Below are positions 18,525 to 27,689 of a stretch of DNA of 64,000 nt, piece after piece. Source of the stretch: Alphaproteobacteria bacterium (GTDB lineage Bacteria; Pseudomonadota; Alphaproteobacteria; UBA8366); assembly GCA_028281325.1 (NCBI GenBank), contig JANQKC010000010.1, positions 124,001-188,000 of the forward strand, given 5' to 3'. Both the position numbers and the translations under genes were made by a program. The notes beneath the pieces were generated by a model. That model was not told where the DNA came from. It did not search any database and was given only the letters and a program-made list of their open reading frames with translations. Position 1 is the stretch's first letter. Every line of letters starts with the position of its first letter.

Positions 18525-20159
18525 ATGGAAGCGAACAGCTATGATTTCATCGTCGTGGGCGCCGGATCGGCCGGGTCGGTTTTGGCAAACCGGCTCAGCG
18601 CGAGCGGCGACTATCGCGTGCTGTGCCTGGAGGCCGGTACCGAAGGGTCGAACTATCTTTGGTCCCGTATTCCCATCGGCGTCGCCAAGTTGATCGACAA
18701 TCCGGCGGTCAACTGGTGCTACAGCTCCGAGCCCGACGACGGCAGCGGCCAGCGCCGGATCGAGGTGCCGCGCGGCAAGATGCTCGGCGGGTCAAGTTCG
18801 ATCAACGGCATGGTGTTCGTGCGCGGCCAGCGGCAGGACTACGACCACTGGGCCCAGCTCGGCAACCGGGGCTGGAGCTATCAGGACGTCTTGCCGCTGT
18901 TCAAGATGATGGAATCCTACGAGGGCGGCTCGGACGAATTCCGCGGCCGCGACGGATTGCTGAAGGTCACCGACTCCCCGCAGATCACGCCCTTCTTCGA
19001 GAAGCTGATCCAGTCGGCGGAGAACATCGGCATCAAGCGCAACCCCGACTACAACGGCGCGGAGCAGGACGGCATCGCCATGACGCAGGCGACGATCAAC
19101 AAGGGCCGCCGCCAGAGCACCGCCTATTGCTATCTCGATCCCGCCCGCGGCCGGTCGAACCTGACGATCGAGACCGGGGCAATGGCGTCGTCTCTCATCC
19201 TGGACGGCAAGCGCTGCGTCGGCGTTTCCTATACCGTCAACGGCGAGGCGCGAGAGGCGCGGGCGACCCGCGAGGTCATCGTCAGTTCGGGGTCGATCAA
19301 CTCGCCTAAGCTGCTGGAGCTGTCCGGCATCGGCCAGCCCGACCTGTTGAAACAGCACGGTATCGAGTTGCGGCACGAGCTGCCCGGCGTGGGCGAGAAC
19401 CTGCGCGACCATTATTCGCCGCGCATGCGCTTCTCGATCACGGAAAAGGACGCCACCTTCAACGACAAGGGACGCGGGTGGAAGCTGGTCCGCGAAGCGA
19501 TGAACTACGCCTTCACGCGGCGGGGATTCATGGCGATGTCGTCGGTGCCGATCCGCATGTATTTCCGCACGCGCGAGGGATTGGACGCGCCGGACGCGAC
19601 GATTTCCGTGATGCCCTTCCTCGCCGAGCGGGTGAACCGCGAACGCCGGATCGCCCGCGACCGCGGCGTGACCATGAACATCAACGTGCTGCGGTCCGAC
19701 AGCCGGGGCAGCATCCATATCAAATCCGCCGACCCGGCGGAGCCGCCCGCGATCAACTTCAACTTCCTGTCCTCGGAACTCGACCGGACCGGCGTGATCG
19801 CCGCCATGCGCAAGGGGCGCGAACTGATGGCCGCGCCGCCGGTCGCGGATATCGTGGGCGAGGAACTGGCGCCCGGCCCGGCCTACCAGACCGACGAGGA
19901 ACTGCTGGAGTGGGTCCGCAACAACGCCGAGACGACCTATCATCCCGTCGGCACCTGCAAGATGGGCCACGACGCCTTGGCCGTGGTCGACGATCAACTG
20001 CGCGTCCGCGGCGTCGAGGGCCTGCGCGTCGCCGACGCGTCGATCATGCCGACGCTGACCTCGGGCAACACCAACGCGCCGTCGATCATGATCGGCGAGA
20101 AATGCGCGGTGATGGTCCTGGCGGCGGCGGAAGGCGCGAAGGACAAGGCGGCGGCGTGA
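18525..20159 (+). CDS. GMC-family FAD oxidoreductase (choline/alcohol dehydrogenase-like)
   Basis: A protein of 544 residues. The ATG at 18525 precedes the dinucleotide-binding motif FIVVGAGSAGSVLANRLS by seven residues, the normal GMC spacing; the open frame reaches upstream to 18324 but without similarity. GMC signature 1 is seen in GKMLGGSSSINGMVFVRGQ, and the active-site His in TYHPVGTCKMG. The C-terminal SGNTNAPSIMIGEK closes the FAD domain. The enzyme oxidises a primary alcohol, choline-like or polyol substrate; which one cannot be told, and no betaine aldehyde dehydrogenase is adjacent. It converges with tamB. Confidence 0.92.
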   Translation: MEANSYDFIVVGAGSAGSVLANRLSASGDYRVLCLEAGTEGSNYLWSRIPIGVAKLIDNPAVNWCYSSEPDDGSGQRRIEVPRGKMLGGSSSINGMVFVRGQRQDYDHWAQLGNRGWSYQDVLPLFKMMESYEGGSDEFRGRDGLLKVTDSPQITPFFEKLIQSAENIGIKRNPDYNGAEQDGIAMTQATINKGRRQSTAYCYLDPARGRSNLTIETGAMASSLILDGKRCVGVSYTVNGEAREARATREVIVSSGSINSPKLLELSGIGQPDLLKQHGIELRHELPGVGENLRDHYSPRMRFSITEKDATFNDKGRGWKLVREAMNYAFTRRGFMAMSSVPIRMYFRTREGLDAPDATISVMPFLAERVNRERRIARDRGVTMNINVLRSDSRGSIHIKSADPAEPPAINFNFLSSELDRTGVIAAMRKGRELMAAPPVADIVGEELAPGPAYQTDEELLEWVRNNAETTYHPVGTCKMGHDALAVVDDQLRVRGVEGLRVADASIMPTLTSGNTNAPSIMIGEKCAVMVLAAAEGAKDKAAA

Positions 20160-20168
20160 CGCCGCGCG

Positions 20169-23100
20169 CTAATAGTCCAGCTTGAATTTCACCCCGGTTT
20201 GCGACGCGCCGCTCTGCCGCACGTTGCTGTCAACCGAGATGTTGGGGGTGATTTCGACTTCGACGCCGACCGAGGACGATTCCGGCGTGATCCCCTGCGT
20301 CACCCCGATATAGACGCCGTCCGTGACGTACTTACCCACATTCAGGGCCGGCCCGCCGCCGGCCCCCTCCCCACCCGATTCCACGCGCAGGACATCCACG
20401 CCCAGGGTCTTGCGCGCGAAATCCATGACGCCGCCGCCCCCGCCGCCGGACAGTTCCGCCAGGGCGGCGGCAAGCTGCACCGCCTCGATCGGGCTCAACC
20501 CGGCCGCGCTCTTGTTGAAGAGCATTTTCGCGATGATTTCGTCCTGCGGCAGATCCGGCACCGACGAGAAGGTGATCTCCGGGTTGGCGACCGGCCCAGC
20601 GATCCGCACCGTGGTTTGCAGGTCACCGCCGCTATGGATCGCCACGACGTCGATCTCCGGGCTAATCTCGTCGCCGGGCGGCAATGTGACGGTCCCGCTG
20701 TCGAGCTTGAAGGTCTTGCCGACGACGCTGACTTGGCCGCGCACCAATTCCAGCTTGCCGTCCGCGCGCGGTTCGGCGGCCGCGCCGGAAATCTTGATCG
20801 TCCCGCCCCATTCCGAATCCAAACCCCGGCCGCGCACGAAGACACGCCGCGGCATCTCCACCAGAACATCGAGATCGATATCGGGCGGCGGCGCGGCGGC
20901 CCGGCGGTCGGCGCTGACGGCCCGCGTGCCGACCGGTCCGTTGATCTCCGTCACGTCCAGTTCGACCACGGTCGGCGGCAACTGGTTGATAAGCTGGATT
21001 TCGACGCCGGTGGTCGTCACCGTTCCGGCGACTTTGGATTTTTCGGCAGTACCGGACAGCGTGATATCCGCGTTCGCCGATGCGGTCACGTCGTCGCGCC
21101 GCACCACGGTGAAATCGTTGAGGGTGGTGCGGATATCAAAGGGAAACGCCTGCTTGGGATCGACCGTCGCGTCGCCGGTGATTTCCATCGACCCCTTCCC
21201 GCCGTCGGTGGCCGAGAATTTCTGAATCGCAAGGCTGTCGCCGGCCAAAACGACATCGAAGGTCAATTCGTCCAACACCGTTCCCGACAACAGGTTTTCG
21301 TATCGGCCGTTCGACAACGTCGCCTGACCGTTGACCTGCGGGCTCCCGACGGTCCCGGCCAACCGGATATCGACCGACGACCCGCCGGCAAGACGATGCA
21401 TGTCCAGCGGTAGATACGGCCAAACCTCGGCGATGTCGCCACGCCAGACGGCTTCGCCGGAAAGCTTCTCCGACGGCGGAAGCGCCAACGCCCGGGCGAC
21501 CGGGTCGAACCGTAGCGGCAAGTCCGCCCGCACGGCGGCCTGCAGCGAGTCCGAGGCGCTGATCGTACCGTCGATCGCCGCCCGGTCGTCCTTCCAATCC
21601 ACCGTGGCCGCGACCGCAAGCGCCTTCTCCGTCGGCGCACCGGCGAGCCGGATGCCTTTGCCCGCGATCCGGCCGCCCCCCCGCAACCTCGCGAGCGGAC
21701 CTTCGATTTTCAGTTCACCGTCCAGGCTTCCGGCAATGTCGGCGCCCAAGAACGGCCGCAACACGCCGAGCGGAAAGGCCTGCACCGATGCATCCGCCTT
21801 CAATTCATCCGCGCCGGCCGTCGCGGCGACGACGATACGGCCCTTGCCCACGCCGAGGTCCAGCGTATCGACCGTCACGTCCGTCTCGCCCAGTTCCACC
21901 ACGAATGGCTTGTTCAACGTGACCGGCCGATCCAAGACCGTTCCGGTCAGCCGCGTCAGGCGCGAGCGCATACGGTCCGCACCGCGCTCGATCCGGCCAC
22001 GCAGTTTCAGCGACAGGTCGCCGTGCCAGTCGCCGGCGACGGAGGCATCCACATCGACCGTCGCCGGCGTGCCCGTCGCCGCGATCGCCGCCCGCGCAAT
22101 CGACCCTTCCGGCGTCTTGACCTCGTCGACCCGAAGCGTGGCCCGCCCCGCCCGGGCCTCCAACAGGTCGGAGGATGTCGCGTCGAGCGCGAGCGACGCA
22201 ACGCTCACCGGTGCTTGGCCCGGCGGGGTCAGCGAAATGTCGCGAAGGCGGGTGACGAGATTGGCCCCCTGCTTGCCGTCCGTCTCCGACAGACCCAGCC
22301 GCACCGAGCCCGCCGCATTCCCTTGGATGCCCGCCAACGCCAGCCAAGACCGCATCGCCTGGATGTCGAGCTTCAGGTCGCCGCGAGCCGGCGCCCCATC
22401 CAACGGCACAACCGCCCGGCCGTCGCCGACGATGCCGGGCCCCGTCACGCTGAAGGCCGTAACGTGAAGATCGGTCTCCTGTATCTTGAATTCGGTCGAT
22501 GCGCTCGTCTCGCCGGCCGGCATCGCGGCCTTGAGGTCGACCGCGCCGGCCGCACCCTCGACCATATCCGTGATCCGATAGGCAACCGACACATCGTCGA
22601 TGGCGGTCCCCTCGACACCCACCCGGTCCACCGAGAGCCGACCGGCAGTGTCCGGATTGGCCGTAGGACCCGACACCGCACCCTTGATACGGATCGGACT
22701 CGCCCGCACCGGGGATTCCATCGCCTCGGCGATCGCATCGGGCTTCTTGATTTCCAGATCGTAATCGGCGTCCACGGTCGCGAACCCATCGGTCAGTTCC
22801 GCCGCCGCCGTCAAACGCGCGCCGACGGAATCGAGGACGGCGTCGCGTACGGTCAGTCGGCCCTCGCGGTAATCGATCGTCGCCTTGATCGCCGTATCGC
22901 CGCCGATGAGGGCCTTCAACGCCGGGTTTTCCAGGGTCAGCCCGGCGATCCGCCCCAACAGGTCGACCCGCGCGGCGTCGCCGAACGCCTTCACCGTGAC
23001 CGGCGCGCGAACCGACGCGCTGCCGGATATCGGCATACCCGCGAGTGCGCCGACACCGGCAAGATCGCCGAGCTTTGCATTCGCCGTCAGGTTCGCATCG

Positions 23101-24554
23101 CCGGTATCGAGTGCGACCGTGCCGTCGGCAGACATTTCTACCGCCTTCGCACTGATCCGCGCTTCTTGGACGACGAAGGCATCGCGCCCGTCGCCCGCGC
23201 CGGCGAAGGTCCACCGAACGGAATCGCCAACAACATCCCGTAGAGTCGGCAAGCCGGGGAAGGCCGCGCCCGTCATCCGGCCATCGACCTTGACCGGACC
23301 AAGCTCGACCGATCCGTCGGCGCGCCGTTTCAAGCCGGCATCAACGGTGGTTTCGACCCGCGCCGCCACGGCGTCCGGCGTCTTCACATCGTCGGCGCGG
23401 GCTTCCACCCGAACCAGCGACGCCGACAATTTGCCATTGGCCGTGGCATCGACCGTGAGGCTTCCGATATCCAAGTCGGGAACCAATTGGCCGTACAGCG
23501 CACGGTCCTTCACGACGGCGCGGACGCGCGCCTCCAGGGTTTGCGCGGGCACCGCGAAATTGCCTGACGCGTCGATACGGGCCGCTGACGTTTCCGCATG
23601 GGCGCTTTCGAGCGCCAACACCGAGTCGTCGCGCCAGACGCCCACGGCGGCAAAGCCGAGCGACGTGCCCGCTAGTCGGATCGCCTGCGGCGGATCCTCG
23701 CCGAGATACTTTCCGGCGCCAGTCACCGTGAAAGCAAGCCCGTCCTTGCGGACGAGATTGATCGCTGTCTCGACCGACCCAACTCCCGGCACGACGCCGC
23801 TCACCGTGCCGTTCCAATCGGCAATCGGCCCATTCCCGGCGATCCGCAATGACACGGGCGACAGTCGGTCGGCCCCGAGCAGCCGCGAGACCAGCCCGCC
23901 CGCCGCCTCGTCATAGGTCACGTCGACCTTGAGCGTTTGCGCCGGCGGCTCGTAGCGCAGTACGAGCCGCGCGCCTTTCGAGTCGCTCTTCCGCTCCTTC
24001 ATGTCGAGGGTCAAATCGATCAAGCCGCCGGGCGGCACCTGCACCGCCCCCTGCGTCTGCAATTCGACCCGCTCACCCAGCACCGCCGGTTCGAGATCGA
24101 TGGCGGCAATCGCCAACCGGTCGAGAGAGATCCCGATGGGCAGGCTCAACGCCAACGGCGCTTCGTCGGTGTCCTCGGCGGGCGCGGGCGCGACCGGCGC
24201 GCGACGGACATGAACACGTTCCGCAGTGAGCGACACCAGGTCCAGCTCGCCGCGCAACAGCGCCGTCGGACGCCAGGAAACCGCCAGCGCCTGGATCGCC
24301 AGCCAGTCGCCCCCCTTGTCGCCGAGCAGGATTTCATCGATCCGAAACGCGCCGAGCAGGTTCCCGTCGATCCGCCCCAGATCGAGACGCTGTTCGCCCG
24401 GTATGCTCGCCGCCTGCTCGATCTTGGCGGCGACCCAGGCGCGGCCCCAATCGGCGCGGGCGGCGATCAGCGCCACAATCGCGATCAGGCACACCGCCCC
24501 GAACAGACCTGCGGCGGCGTAGGCAACGAAACGCAGCGAACGGCTTTTCGGCAT
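20169..24554 (-). CDS. tamB: TamB, inner-membrane component of the translocation and assembly module
   Basis: A protein of 1461 residues. An N-terminal membrane helix (about 10-32, FVAYAAAGLFGAVCLIAIVA) is followed by a very long beta-rich AsmA-like/DUF490 body, with repeated beta strands and the conserved C-terminal region (GTIKISGAAAEPRADGKLEL, then SVVGKTFKLDSGTVTLPPG) ending in FKLDY. TamB spans the periplasm and, with TamA, moves or inserts outer-membrane proteins and may carry lipids. The start is the ATG at 24554 rather than the upstream frame to 24692 because the signal anchor begins there. It starts two bases after the tamA stop, so the two are co-transcribed. Confidence 0.93.
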   Translation of the reverse strand: MPKSRSLRFVAYAAAGLFGAVCLIAIVALIAARADWGRAWVAAKIEQAASIPGEQRLDLGRIDGNLLGAFRIDEILLGDKGGDWLAIQALAVSWRPTALLRGELDLVSLTAERVHVRRAPVAPAPAEDTDEAPLALSLPIGISLDRLAIAAIDLEPAVLGERVELQTQGAVQVPPGGLIDLTLDMKERKSDSKGARLVLRYEPPAQTLKVDVTYDEAAGGLVSRLLGADRLSPVSLRIAGNGPIADWNGTVSGVVPGVGSVETAINLVRKDGLAFTVTGAGKYLGEDPPQAIRLAGTSLGFAAVGVWRDDSVLALESAHAETSAARIDASGNFAVPAQTLEARVRAVVKDRALYGQLVPDLDIGSLTVDATANGKLSASLVRVEARADDVKTPDAVAARVETTVDAGLKRRADGSVELGPVKVDGRMTGAAFPGLPTLRDVVGDSVRWTFAGAGDGRDAFVVQEARISAKAVEMSADGTVALDTGDANLTANAKLGDLAGVGALAGMPISGSASVRAPVTVKAFGDAARVDLLGRIAGLTLENPALKALIGGDTAIKATIDYREGRLTVRDAVLDSVGARLTAAAELTDGFATVDADYDLEIKKPDAIAEAMESPVRASPIRIKGAVSGPTANPDTAGRLSVDRVGVEGTAIDDVSVAYRITDMVEGAAGAVDLKAAMPAGETSASTEFKIQETDLHVTAFSVTGPGIVGDGRAVVPLDGAPARGDLKLDIQAMRSWLALAGIQGNAAGSVRLGLSETDGKQGANLVTRLRDISLTPPGQAPVSVASLALDATSSDLLEARAGRATLRVDEVKTPEGSIARAAIAATGTPATVDVDASVAGDWHGDLSLKLRGRIERGADRMRSRLTRLTGTVLDRPVTLNKPFVVELGETDVTVDTLDLGVGKGRIVVAATAGADELKADASVQAFPLGVLRPFLGADIAGSLDGELKIEGPLARLRGGGRIAGKGIRLAGAPTEKALAVAATVDWKDDRAAIDGTISASDSLQAAVRADLPLRFDPVARALALPPSEKLSGEAVWRGDIAEVWPYLPLDMHRLAGGSSVDIRLAGTVGSPQVNGQATLSNGRYENLLSGTVLDELTFDVVLAGDSLAIQKFSATDGGKGSMEITGDATVDPKQAFPFDIRTTLNDFTVVRRDDVTASANADITLSGTAEKSKVAGTVTTTGVEIQLINQLPPTVVELDVTEINGPVGTRAVSADRRAAAPPPDIDLDVLVEMPRRVFVRGRGLDSEWGGTIKISGAAAEPRADGKLELVRGQVSVVGKTFKLDSGTVTLPPGDEISPEIDVVAIHSGGDLQTTVRIAGPVANPEITFSSVPDLPQDEIIAKMLFNKSAAGLSPIEAVQLAAALAELSGGGGGGVMDFARKTLGVDVLRVESGGEGAGGGPALNVGKYVTDGVYIGVTQGITPESSSVGVEVEITPNISVDSNVRQSGASQTGVKFKLDY

Positions 24555-24556
24555 CG

Positions 24557-26467
24557 CTAGAAGGCTTGTCCAAAGCTGATATAGAACTGGAAGGCATCGT
24601 CGACATCGTCCCGGCCATTGATCGGGAATCCGAAATCGACGCGCACCGGCCCGATCTTCGTGTGGTAGCGAAGCCCCAACCCGGCAGCCCATCGGATCGT
24701 CTCGTCAAAGGTCGGGTAGGAGTCATCGAAGACAGACCCGCCGTCGACGAAAGGCACGACGCCGATCGTGTCGGTCAGGCGAATACGCGCTTCGGCGCCG
24801 ATCTCGACCAGGGACCGGCCGCCGAGCGGATCGTTTTCCGAATCCAAGGGACCGACGCTCTGGAATTCATACCCGCGGATTGACCCACCGCCGCCGGCGA
24901 AGAATCGTTTGGTCGCCGGAATCTCCTCCGTCTCCGCCCCCACCAACGATCCGACCCGGGCGCGCCCCGCCAGGATGTAACGGCCTTTCTCATCGATCTT
25001 GTGATACGCGGAAACGCCGACCGCGGCGGTGACGAAAGCCAGCGTATCGGATCCGGTTCCCACATAAGGCGTGGTGTTGAAGTCCAGCCTGAACCCGCGG
25101 GCCGGGTCGAGGCGGTCGTCGGACGCATCCCAGAAGATCGAGGCCGGCAGACCCAGCAACGCGAACTGCCGCTCTTCGTCATTGTCCTCGACGTTGTCGA
25201 AGCTGGGCGCCAACCCCACGATGGTCCGCAATTGCGGCGTCCATTGCCGTTCCAGGCCGACGAAACCACTCAAGGAGAGTTGATCGAACGCATCCGTATC
25301 CTTGCTGGTGAACGCGACGCTCGACAGAAAGGCCTGATCGCGATGGAGATAGGCCGGCTTCTTCAGCCGGAGTTCCGCGGACTGTTCGATCTGCGCCGCT
25401 TTGACGGACGCGCCGAGCGTCTCATTTGCGCCGAAGAAATTGCGATGCTCCCAAAAGACCTCGCCGCCGACACCGATATCCGTCGAGAAGCTGAAGCCGG
25501 CGCCGATGGTCCGGTGCGGATTTTCCGCGACGCGTATGACGACGCCGCGCGCGTCGCCGGCGGTCGGCGCGTCCGACAGATCGACGGACACGGTGGAAAA
25601 CAGTCCCGTGCCCAACAAGGCCCGCCGGGTCGCCATAATCTCCCGGCTGTCATATTTCGCGCCCGGCCGCCAAGTGACCAGTTTTCGGATATAGGAAGGA
25701 TCGACGGTTTCGGCGCCTTCCACCGTGACCGCGCCGAACCGGGCGGACGGTCCTGAATCCACCTGCAAACGCCCGCTCATCGTCTTGCGTTGCCGGTCGA
25801 CGACGAACTTCCTATCGACGATCCTTGCATTCGGCCAAGACCGCTCCGCGAGCTTCATGATCAGCAACCGTTGCGCCTCGGCGATTTTCGCCGATTCCGC
25901 CGGCATGCCGAGCTTCAGGCCCAGGTCTTCGAGACTCGGCTGCGCCTCCGGTTCCGGATTGGCGGCCCCGGAATAGGCGATCTCGAATTCGGTCAGCGTA
26001 TATCGCGGCCCCGGCGCGACGGTAAGCCGCACCGCAACCGGTGTTTCGGCGGCATCGAGCGCATAGGAAACCGTACCGTCGTAGTAGCCTTCCGAACGCA
26101 TCGTTTTCCGCAGCCGCTCGACATCCTCCTGCGCGCGCCGTTCAATCCCTGCAACGGTCGGCGGCGGCTGTTTGATCAGCGTCTTGAGCTGCGAGGACGC
26201 TTCGAGCAGCGTCCGCAAGTCCTTGTCGTCGACGCCTTCGATCGAGGTTTTATAGGTCGCGACCAGCGCCGGTTCCGGCTTCCGGTCCGTCGATCCTGCC
26301 GATCCCGCCTGGCTATACCGTTCGCCGGCGCCGTGATACCCAGCCACCGCCGCATCAAACGTCGCCATCGTGCCACCGAGCACGACAATCGCCGCCGCTG
26401 CAATCGACGCAGCGGACCGACGGCGGCGCCGAGGCCGCCCCAACTGATGCGCACCGATTGCGTGCAC
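24557..26467 (-). CDS. tamA: TamA, BamA-family outer-membrane protein
   Basis: A protein of 636 residues: a positively charged N-terminus with a hydrophobic export segment (about 18-43), three POTRA-type domains (roughly 65-270) and a 16-strand Omp85 barrel. The barrel shows the conserved loop-6 motif as GGGSIRGYEFQS (R-G-F/Y) and ends with the C-terminal aromatic signal (FQFYISFGQAF). It forms the outer-membrane partner of TamB. The gene lies upstream of tamB on the same strand with a two-base gap, the usual order. The N-terminal extension may be longer than the processed protein. Confidence 0.94.
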   Translation of the reverse strand: MHAIGAHQLGRPRRRRRSAASIAAAAIVVLGGTMATFDAAVAGYHGAGERYSQAGSAGSTDRKPEPALVATYKTSIEGVDDKDLRTLLEASSQLKTLIKQPPPTVAGIERRAQEDVERLRKTMRSEGYYDGTVSYALDAAETPVAVRLTVAPGPRYTLTEFEIAYSGAANPEPEAQPSLEDLGLKLGMPAESAKIAEAQRLLIMKLAERSWPNARIVDRKFVVDRQRKTMSGRLQVDSGPSARFGAVTVEGAETVDPSYIRKLVTWRPGAKYDSREIMATRRALLGTGLFSTVSVDLSDAPTAGDARGVVIRVAENPHRTIGAGFSFSTDIGVGGEVFWEHRNFFGANETLGASVKAAQIEQSAELRLKKPAYLHRDQAFLSSVAFTSKDTDAFDQLSLSGFVGLERQWTPQLRTIVGLAPSFDNVEDNDEERQFALLGLPASIFWDASDDRLDPARGFRLDFNTTPYVGTGSDTLAFVTAAVGVSAYHKIDEKGRYILAGRARVGSLVGAETEEIPATKRFFAGGGGSIRGYEFQSVGPLDSENDPLGGRSLVEIGAEARIRLTDTIGVVPFVDGGSVFDDSYPTFDETIRWAAGLGLRYHTKIGPVRVDFGFPINGRDDVDDAFQFYISFGQAF

Positions 26468-26768
26468 GAACTAGACCCACCAAAAAGATACCCATTGGTA
26501 CCCGCGGCCAGAGGCTACCAGCATACGCGCCTGCTTAGCCACTGGTTCGTTGGGGCAGGGCATCCTGCAAAATGGCGGCAATCCCGATGCCCCTCCCATC
26601 GTGATCGGCGGGCAACAGTCGGTCGATGCGGAAAACGGCGGAGCCGTAAGCCGCCGCTTGACGGGGAACTCGCCTTACCGAGACGTCCCGTTCCACCAAA
26701 ACGCGGCCCGAGGCAGTTCTATCCGATAGACCTCGCGGTCGAAATTGCGAGGGGACGCAACGTCGAGG
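26468..26768. other. Intergenic region with a possible short ORF remnant
   Basis: About 300 bases between tamA and the response regulator gene. A plus-strand frame from TTG 26550 to the TAG at 26727-26729 (59 codons) has strong G/C third positions and reads protein-like (for example NPDAPPIVIGGQQSVD), but it has no ribosome site and no known family, so it may be a fragment or chance. The rest should hold the tamA promoter; no clear motif was seen. Confidence 0.3.
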
Positions 26769-27620
26769 CTACACGACGATTTTCAAAGAGTCGGGCAACA
26801 TACCGATCTCATCCAGTTCGCGCAGCTTTTCCAACAGAACAGCGGTGAGGCGCGTCCCGCTATGGATCAGGATGGCCCCGTTCGGCCCCTCGATATTCTC
26901 GCCGAGCACGATGTCCTCTGCCAGAATGCTGTTGTCCGCGATTTCGGCAACTTTAACGACCTGCAGTTCGCGGTCTTCGAAGTCTGGTTCCAATGCCTGT
27001 TTCGTCTGCTGGCCTTGATCCTCCTGCGCCGCCGAATCGGCGGTGCCGGTTGGGCCGCCGCAGTCGGGAATCGCCACGCGGGCATATACCTTGGCGTCCT
27101 GCAACTCGATGGGCCGCATCAAGACGCGGCTCAATTTCTCATTGAACGTGTCGCGCGAAACCGGTTTCAGGACGAACGCACTGACGTCCAACTCAAGCGC
27201 GGCCGAGATCAGATGGTCATCCGAAAACCCCGTCAACATGAGAACGGGCGTATCGCGCGCGCATTTCGCCACGCCGGTTCGAACCGCCGCCAGCAGATGC
27301 AACCCGTTCATCGGGCTCATATTGAAATCGGTAATGATGCAATCGAACGTGCCTTGACCGAAAATGCGGTCATCGCTGAGTTCCAGGCGCTTGGCGAGCG
27401 ATTCCGACGAGAGGGACTTCCGATCGTACGAGGCCGCCCCTTGGATCACGCGAATCGCTTCCTCGGCGTCGCTCGCCTCGGTGATTTTTGTCGCGTCCAG
27501 CCATTTCAAGGCGTCGACGACGATATGCCGGCTGAATTTGTGATCGTCGACAACAAGAAAACGAAGCCCTGCCACGGAATCATGAGCTTTCGTGAATTTC
27601 TTCGCTATTGTGCCCGACAT
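26769..27620 (-). CDS. Response regulator: receiver plus C-terminal LAEDI-type domain
   Basis: A protein of 283 residues from ATG 27620, which has AGAGGGA upstream. Residues 20-150 form a CheY-like receiver: acidic pocket FLVVDDHKFS, phospho-acceptor Asp98 in DCIITDFNMSPMNG, conserved Thr in VLMLTGFSD and Lys in VLKPVSRD. After a linker, residues about 205-283 contain EIADNSILAEDIVLGENIEG and a GTRLTAVLLEKLRELDE stretch, like the small domain that precedes HD-GYP domains in many signalling proteins, but no HD domain follows. No DNA-binding domain is present. It starts 69 bases after the hybrid kinase gene and is probably its co-transcribed partner. Confidence 0.85.
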   Translation of the reverse strand: MSGTIAKKFTKAHDSVAGLRFLVVDDHKFSRHIVVDALKWLDATKITEASDAEEAIRVIQGAASYDRKSLSSESLAKRLELSDDRIFGQGTFDCIITDFNMSPMNGLHLLAAVRTGVAKCARDTPVLMLTGFSDDHLISAALELDVSAFVLKPVSRDTFNEKLSRVLMRPIELQDAKVYARVAIPDCGGPTGTADSAAQEDQGQQTKQALEPDFEDRELQVVKVAEIADNSILAEDIVLGENIEGPNGAILIHSGTRLTAVLLEKLRELDEIGMLPDSLKIVV

Positions 27621-27689
27621 CTGTATCCCTCTTTCACAATCGCTTTGAATAAATTTCGCGGTCAATCCATTTTGTGAAATACGCCACCG

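Noticed and set aside
20199..24560. Long plus-strand open frames antisense to tamB and tamA
   Set aside because: They are Arg/Pro/His-rich mirror frames caused by high GC; the minus-strand frame carries the recognisable protein.
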